Source: DAIOEK01 sp964600595
GTDB taxonomy: Bacteria; Chloroflexota; Anaerolineae; Anaerolineales; Anaerolineaceae
Direction of reading: 5' to 3'
Length of the DNA stretch: 10,018 bases
NCBI GenBank assembly: GCA_964600595.1
Contig: CAZRKL010000099.1
Location: 1-10,018 of the forward strand
The notes under the pieces were generated by a model. That model made no database searches and was not told where the DNA came from. It worked only from the letters and a program-made list of their open reading frames with translations. The position numbers and the translations under genes were made by a program. Positions 6,150-10,018 of this stretch are shown here, piece by piece (position 1 is the stretch's first letter; the number at the start of each line of letters is the position of its first letter).

Positions 6150-7685
6150 ATGATTCGAATTGACGGCAATTCATTGAGTTTGGGTGATGTGATCGAAGTT
6201 GCTTACCATCTTGAATCCGTTGAATTTTGCCAATCAGCAAGAAATCGAGTCTCCCAGGCTTGGGAGTGGGTGGAAAAGATGTCCAGGCATGGCGAACCGG
6301 TTTATGGCATCAATACCGGATTCGGAATTTTTGCCGATCAGCGGATTTCTCCTGAAGACTGCGCCAGGTTAAGCCGGAATTTAATCCTCAGCCATTCCGT
6401 GGCAACCGGAGATCCATTGCCAAAAGAGATCGTCAGGGCTGCCATGCTTGTCCGTGCGAACACGCTGGCTAAAGGTCACTCTGGTGTGCGCCCGGTTGTT
6501 ATTGAGCGATTACTGGATATGTTGAATAAGAATGTAGTCCCGGTTGTACCCTGCCAGGGTTCAATGGGTTCTTCGGGTGACCTTGGTCCATTATCACACC
6601 TGGCTCTGGTATTGACGACAGATGAAGAGGACCGGGAGCTCGATTCTGGTTTTGCATGGTATGAAGATGAACTAATTTCTGGAAAACAGGCAATGCAGAA
6701 AGCGGGACTGGAAAGGATAATCCTTGGTCCCAAAGAAGGGCTGGCACTTAATAATGGCGCAACTTTTTCTGCTGCAATAGGCGCGATTTGCATCAAACAA
6801 GCAGCCGATTTATTGGATACGGCGAATGTTGCACTCGCGATGACGCTTGAAGCGTTGGAAGGATGCTCGAACGCATTTGATCCGCGAATTCACACAGCCC
6901 GCGGGCAGATCGGGCAGGAGCATATTGCAGGTGAAATTAGAAGGTTGACCGCAGGTAGTAACTTGATTGATGCTGCTGGGAGAGTGCAGGATGCTTATAG
7001 CCTGAGGTGTGCTCCCCAGGTGCAAGGAGCAGTTTGGGAGACCATCCAGTTTGTCAAAAGTGTGCTTGAAAAGGAATTGAACGCGGCAACGGATAATCCA
7101 TTGTTGTTTGAGCCCGGAATTGCCCTATCTGGTGGAAATTTCCATGGGGAGCCAATCGGATTCGTAATGGATTACCTGGGAATTGCCCTCGCTGAAGTTG
7201 GCGCTATTTCTGAACGCAGAGTATTCAGGCTGACTGATGGAAAACTAAATGGTGGTTTGCCGAATATGCTGGTAGACAATGATAAATCTGCCGGATTACA
7301 TTCGGGTTTGATGATGCCGCAATACACCGCAGCTTCGCTGGTACTCGAAAACCAGACTCTGGCAACCCCAGATTCTGTCCACTCTCTCCCGACTTCAGGA
7401 GAGCAGGAAGACCATAACGCGAATTCGATGACCGCAGCGAGACACGCCTTCCAAATATTGACCAATGTGCGGAAAATTATTGCCATTGAGTTATTCACCG
7501 CGGCAAGAGCCATGGATCTGCGGCTGCGAAAATCACCAGAGCGTAAGATGAGTGAACCGATCAGGTTTGCCTTCAATGCTATCCGCGAGGTCGTTCCGTA
7601 CCACGCTGATGATCACTGCTGGGGAGTCGAGATTGATAAAGTTGAAAAGCTGATCATTGAAAACAAGGTAATACAGTCTCAATAA
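6150..7685 (+). CDS. hutH: Histidine ammonia-lyase-family (MIO) enzyme
   Basis: A 511-aa member of the MIO-dependent lyase family, whose members deaminate histidine, phenylalanine or tyrosine or act as aminomutases. By recalled alignment to the Pseudomonas putida histidase, the active-site set is present: Tyr52 in VYGINTGFG, His82, Asn202, Gln280, Tyr283, Arg286 in VQDAYSLRC, Phe331 in SGGNFHGEP and Glu420 in EQEDH. Two oddities: the cofactor-forming tripeptide is Ser141-Ser142-Gly143 (context GSMGSSGDLGPLSH) rather than Ala-Ser-Gly, and the segment after QEDH is two residues longer (NANSM rather than VSM). His82 and the QEDH glutamate favour histidine as substrate, but the surrounding SHSVATG differs from the usual SHAAG. 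No hutU, hutI, hutG or hutF is nearby, so a role in a complete histidine-degradation operon is unsupported. The start at 6150 rests on the GAGGAT site. The family is certain; the hutH name and substrate are provisional. Confidence 0.88.
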   Translation: MIRIDGNSLSLGDVIEVAYHLESVEFCQSARNRVSQAWEWVEKMSRHGEPVYGINTGFGIFADQRISPEDCARLSRNLILSHSVATGDPLPKEIVRAAMLVRANTLAKGHSGVRPVVIERLLDMLNKNVVPVVPCQGSMGSSGDLGPLSHLALVLTTDEEDRELDSGFAWYEDELISGKQAMQKAGLERIILGPKEGLALNNGATFSAAIGAICIKQAADLLDTANVALAMTLEALEGCSNAFDPRIHTARGQIGQEHIAGEIRRLTAGSNLIDAAGRVQDAYSLRCAPQVQGAVWETIQFVKSVLEKELNAATDNPLLFEPGIALSGGNFHGEPIGFVMDYLGIALAEVGAISERRVFRLTDGKLNGGLPNMLVDNDKSAGLHSGLMMPQYTAASLVLENQTLATPDSVHSLPTSGEQEDHNANSMTAARHAFQILTNVRKIIAIELFTAARAMDLRLRKSPERKMSEPIRFAFNAIREVVPYHADDHCWGVEIDKVEKLIIENKVIQSQ

Positions 7686-7689
7686 ACAC

Positions 7690-7718
7690 TTGACATAGCT
7701 TTTATGGTAAGGTAAGTT
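7690..7718 (+). promoter_or_regulatory. Candidate promoter for the transpeptidase gene
   Basis: A perfect TTGACA at 7690-7695 lies in the 43-bp spacer after the ammonia-lyase. With a 17-bp spacer the -10 would be TAAGTT at 7713-7718, a poor match (3 of 6). Transcription would then begin very near the ATG at 7729, so the message would be nearly leaderless; no Shine-Dalgarno is present at normal distance. Offered as a weak candidate only. Confidence 0.35.
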
Positions 7719-7728
7719 ATTCTACAAA

Positions 7729-8823
7729 ATGGATACTAAACATCGTATTAATAGACGGGCATTCTTTGAAAAATCGCTTACTTTAGGTGCTGCTGCGGCT
7801 GTTCTACCGGGCATGAGTAAGTTTTCCAGGCTATTAGACACGGCAGATGATCAGAAACTTGGTCGGGTTTGCGTCGGTAGTGAAGGTGCTCGTTTTGAAA
7901 TAAAGGCAAAACCATCGATCAACAGCGCGAATGTGGGGTTGGTTTACAGGGATGATGTTATTCCATGGTATCGCATGGTTGCAGCATCAGCTCTGGATTT
8001 CAATGTCATCAATCAGAGATGGATCGAAACGGATGGCGGGTTTATCAATGCCGGGTATGTTCAACCAGTAAAAAATATTCCAAATGCACCTGTGGATACT
8101 CTACCGTCTCATGGTGGCAAACCTGGTATGTGGATTGAAATTACCGTGCCGGTTGCAGAACTTATTATGGAGGGCGCCCCCGGTTCGTACTGGGCGCAGC
8201 ATACCCTGCGTCACCGCGCTTATTATGGGCAGGTTTTCTGGGTTGAGAGTATAGGCATAGACGAAAATAATCAAACCAGGTACTTATTAACCCAACGCTA
8301 CGGCGCAGCAACTGAATACTATTGGGCGCCCGCTACCGCTTGCAAGATCCTCACACCCGAAGAGATCAGCCCCATCCGCCCTGAGGTGGAAAACAAACAG
8401 GTGGTTGTAAGCCTTGCCAGGCAAACATTGTCTTGTATTGAAGAAGGCAGGGAGGTATTTTTCTGCCGCGTCTCAACCGGACCTTTGCTCTCCAAAGGGT
8501 GGCAAACTCCACCCGGTTCGCATGCCATCTGGAGAAAGCTTGTATCATTACACATGAGCGCTGGTGGTGATACTGGAGAAGCATTTGATACGCCGGGGAT
8601 TGGATGGACAACACTGTTTACGACCACTGGCGCTGCCATTCACACCGCATACTGGCACAATGAATTTGGGTTTGCACGTTCACATGGATGTGTTAACTGC
8701 CTGCCGGAGGACGCCAAATTTGTATGGCGTTGGACTGCGCCTTTTGTTGAATATGACCCCGGTGACCTGACCTGGAAAGATTGGACTCGTGGTTTTACAC
8801 CCATCGTTGTAGTGGAATCCTGA
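7729..8823 (+). CDS. Tat-exported L,D-transpeptidase (YkuD domain)
   Basis: A 364-aa exported enzyme expected to form 3-3 cross-links in peptidoglycan or attach proteins to it, outside the membrane. The N-terminus has a twin-arginine signal: NRRAFFEKS at 8-16 then a hydrophobic stretch LTLGAAAAVLPG. Residues about 45-115 resemble an SH3-like domain (GRVCVGSEGARFEIKAKPS, then WIETDGGFINAGYV). The YkuD catalytic domain covers about 223-345: KQVVVSLARQTLSC at its start, PPGSHAIW at 261-268, His305 in AIHTAYWH and the catalytic SHGCVN at 318-323 with Cys321. Unusually the next residue is Cys324, making Cys-Val-Asn-Cys, a CXXC at the active site. Other cysteines are at 48, 205, 236 and 246. It follows the ammonia-lyase by 43 bp and precedes a CcdA-like gene by 5 bp, which suggests that its thiol state may be controlled. 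Enzyme family and export are secure; acceptor unknown. Confidence 0.92.
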   Translation: MDTKHRINRRAFFEKSLTLGAAAAVLPGMSKFSRLLDTADDQKLGRVCVGSEGARFEIKAKPSINSANVGLVYRDDVIPWYRMVAASALDFNVINQRWIETDGGFINAGYVQPVKNIPNAPVDTLPSHGGKPGMWIEITVPVAELIMEGAPGSYWAQHTLRHRAYYGQVFWVESIGIDENNQTRYLLTQRYGAATEYYWAPATACKILTPEEISPIRPEVENKQVVVSLARQTLSCIEEGREVFFCRVSTGPLLSKGWQTPPGSHAIWRKLVSLHMSAGGDTGEAFDTPGIGWTTLFTTTGAAIHTAYWHNEFGFARSHGCVNCLPEDAKFVWRWTAPFVEYDPGDLTWKDWTRGFTPIVVVES

Positions 8824-8828
8824 AATTT

Positions 8829-9542
8829 ATGAATCTCACCATCGGATTGGCATTTCTTGCCGGATTAGCATCATTCTTATCGCCTTGTGTTTTTTCTCTT
8901 GTGCCGGCTTATATCGGTTATCTGAGCGGGAGGTCTTTTGAAGCTTCGCGGACAGAAAAGCCATCCACGCTGAACACTTTCCTGCATGGACTTGCCTTCG
9001 TTCTGGGTTTTAGCGTGGTCTTCATCCTTTTGGGTGTTGCTGTATCTGCAATAGGCGGTTTTCTTTATCTTGCCAAAGATTGGCTGGCAAAAATTGGCGG
9101 TGTGGTTATCATCCTGTTTGGAATTCATCTCACGGGAGTATACCGGTTTTCTTTTTTGGAATACGATCTTCGTCCGCACAACCCGGTAGACCGCAGTCTT
9201 GGATTTCTCTCCTCATTCCTCATGGGTATCTTCTTTTCTGCAGGTTGGTCCCCGTGTATAGGACCGGTGCTGGCTGCCATTCTGGCCCTAGCGCTTAATG
9301 AAGGGAATATTTCACAGGGTGTCACCCTCCTTTCAGCGTACTCAATTGGAATGGCAATCCCATTCTTATTGGCGGCACTGGGAATTGGTTGGGTAACAGC
9401 TTTTCTTAAAAAATACGCCCGGTTGCTTCATTGGATTGAGATTGGAACTGGAGTAATCTTGATTATTGTTGGTATCATGCTCTTCTTTGGTATCTTTGAA
9501 CAACTTGCCCGATTTGGATTACCTTTCAATATTGGGTTATAA
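8829..9542 (+). CDS. ccdA: CcdA/DsbD-type thiol-disulfide transporter
   Basis: A 237-aa inner-membrane protein of the CcdA/short DsbD family, which passes reducing equivalents from cytosolic thioredoxin to thioredoxin-fold proteins outside the membrane, for example in cytochrome c maturation. It has the two conserved Pro-Cys motifs, FLSPCVFSLVPAYIGYLSG with Cys20 in helix 1 and AGWSPCIGPVLAAIL with Cys143 in helix 4, the pair that forms the intramembrane disulfide. Six helices are predicted: about 3-33, 50-78, 85-108, 124-155, 163-190 and 203-224. The ATG at 8829 is chosen because the helix-1 motif then lies at the family position; an in-frame ATG at 8781 lies inside the transpeptidase gene. 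The gap from the transpeptidase stop is only 5 nt and no strong ribosome site is seen, so translational coupling is likely. No cytochrome c maturation genes are visible, and the neighbouring exported enzyme with a catalytic CXXC is a plausible client. Confidence 0.92.
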   Translation: MNLTIGLAFLAGLASFLSPCVFSLVPAYIGYLSGRSFEASRTEKPSTLNTFLHGLAFVLGFSVVFILLGVAVSAIGGFLYLAKDWLAKIGGVVIILFGIHLTGVYRFSFLEYDLRPHNPVDRSLGFLSSFLMGIFFSAGWSPCIGPVLAAILALALNEGNISQGVTLLSAYSIGMAIPFLLAALGIGWVTAFLKKYARLLHWIEIGTGVILIIVGIMLFFGIFEQLARFGLPFNIGL

Positions 9543-9563
9543 CTGAACAAAAGGCAGCACACC

Positions 9564-10018
9564 ATGATGAATGTAGTCATCTACACACAAAAACACAACA
9601 CCCAATTGGAAGAGATTCTTGGATGGTTAAAGGACCTGCAATCTGAATTTGAACATCAGGTCGTGCAGATATCGATCGATGATGATACGGATGTCTACCA
9701 GGGGTATCTGGGAAGAACACCTGTTGTTGAAATCGGTCCTTACCATCTGTTTACGCCATTCACACTGCCAGATTTGAAAATGACCCTGGGCGCTGCCCGC
9801 GACAGGCAAACTGCACTCACTTCCACCGGAGATACTAAATACCAAAAGCGGATCGAACGCGGTGCCTCCATTAGTGGGTCTGACAGGTTTTCTCTCTGGA
9901 TTACACAACACTACATGTTATTCTTCAATCTACTTTTAGCGGTGTTTATTGGTCTTCCGATCCTGGCACCGGTCCTCTATCGGGCAGGGGCAACTCTACC
10001 TGCAAACATCATCTATAA
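9564..10018 (+). CDS. Cysteine-free glutaredoxin-like domain joined to membrane region (partial)
   Basis: An open frame with no stop before the window end; 151 residues are visible and the gene continues. Residues 3-80 resemble a small thioredoxin/glutaredoxin fold: beta strand VVIYTQ, helix LEEILGWLKDLQ, strand VVQISIDDD, then RTPVVEIG with the position of the conserved cis-proline (Pro53) and LPDLKMTLGAARD as the last helix. The redox CXXC expected after the first strand is absent (sequence TQKHNTQ), and no cysteine occurs in the visible part. A basic linker follows (KYQKRIERG at 93-100), then a membrane helix at about 114-138. The layout is reminiscent of proteins with a C-terminal DUF2085-type membrane domain, but that part is outside the window. 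The ATG at 9564, or the adjacent one at 9567, follows AAAAGG by 9 nt. It lies 21 nt after ccdA and is probably co-transcribed. Fold assignment is an inference from pattern. Confidence 0.7.
   Translation, partial: MMNVVIYTQKHNTQLEEILGWLKDLQSEFEHQVVQISIDDDTDVYQGYLGRTPVVEIGPYHLFTPFTLPDLKMTLGAARDRQTALTSTGDTKYQKRIERGASISGSDRFSLWITQHYMLFFNLLLAVFIGLPILAPVLYRAGATLPANIIY

Noticed and set aside
6150..7685. A complete histidine utilisation operon
   Set aside because: Only the lyase is present; no urocanase, imidazolonepropionase or formiminoglutamate enzyme is encoded in the window.
7686..7728. Intrinsic terminator after the ammonia-lyase gene
   Set aside because: No GC-rich stem followed by a T run could be found in this spacer; only the TTGACA promoter-like element stands out.
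9627..9911. A 94-codon minus-strand frame near the right end
   Set aside because: It is antisense to the glutaredoxin-like gene, which has a ribosome site, fold pattern and membrane helix.
1..10018. tRNA, rRNA, CRISPR array, insertion sequence or phage element
   Set aside because: No cloverleaf-like spacer, regularly spaced repeat, transposase motif or integrase was seen; nearly all bases are taken up by the listed genes.

Overview
The window is about 10 kb of compact bacterial chromosome. The proteins suggest a Chloroflexota member of the Anaerolineae type: a Thr/Pro-rich SH3-like surface protein, a twin-arginine L,D-transpeptidase with an SH3-like N-terminal part, a CcdA-type thiol transporter, and an N-terminal thioredoxin-fold domain joined to a membrane region. 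This taxonomic reading is inference from protein style, not from a marker tree. A run of 100 Ns shows that the source is a scaffolded draft or metagenome assembly.

Layout. Positions 9-1532 (+) encode glucose-6-phosphate dehydrogenase (zwf). Positions 1533-3012 hold three small genes of alternating strand: a double zinc-ribbon protein (-), a secreted or anchored SH3-like protein (+) and a two-helix membrane protein (-). The two convergent pairs abut with zero spacer, each at a TAATTA hexamer formed by the two facing stop codons. The two divergent spacers are short and each carries a symmetric TATAAT-type box. From 3103 to the right end every gene is on the + strand with gaps of 1 to 44 bases: methylglyoxal synthase (mgsA), a 12-helix MFS transporter split by the N gap, smpB, a phytol/dolichol kinase-family membrane protein, a histidine ammonia-lyase-family enzyme, an L,D-transpeptidase, a CcdA-like protein, and a cysteine-free glutaredoxin-like domain plus membrane segment that runs off the end.

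The N gap is almost certainly artificial. The 55 bases before it are repeated exactly after it. Removing the Ns and one copy (155 nt) restores one open frame of 415 codons for the MFS gene.

How the genes fit together. zwf (oxidative pentose phosphate pathway, NADPH) and mgsA (methylglyoxal bypass) are central sugar-phosphate enzymes, but they lie in separate transcription units. The right end looks like an envelope redox and cell-wall group: a Tat-exported L,D-transpeptidase whose catalytic cysteine sits in a CXXC (Cys-Val-Asn-Cys), a CcdA-type reductant carrier starting 5 nt later, and a thioredoxin-fold membrane protein that has lost its cysteines. The ammonia-lyase keeps the main active-site residues of histidine ammonia-lyase but has Ser-Ser-Gly in place of Ala-Ser-Gly at the MIO cofactor site, and no other histidine-degradation gene is present. 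No tRNA, rRNA, CRISPR array, insertion sequence or convincing intrinsic terminator was seen, and no gene-free stretch exceeds 300 bases apart from the assembly gap region inside the MFS gene.
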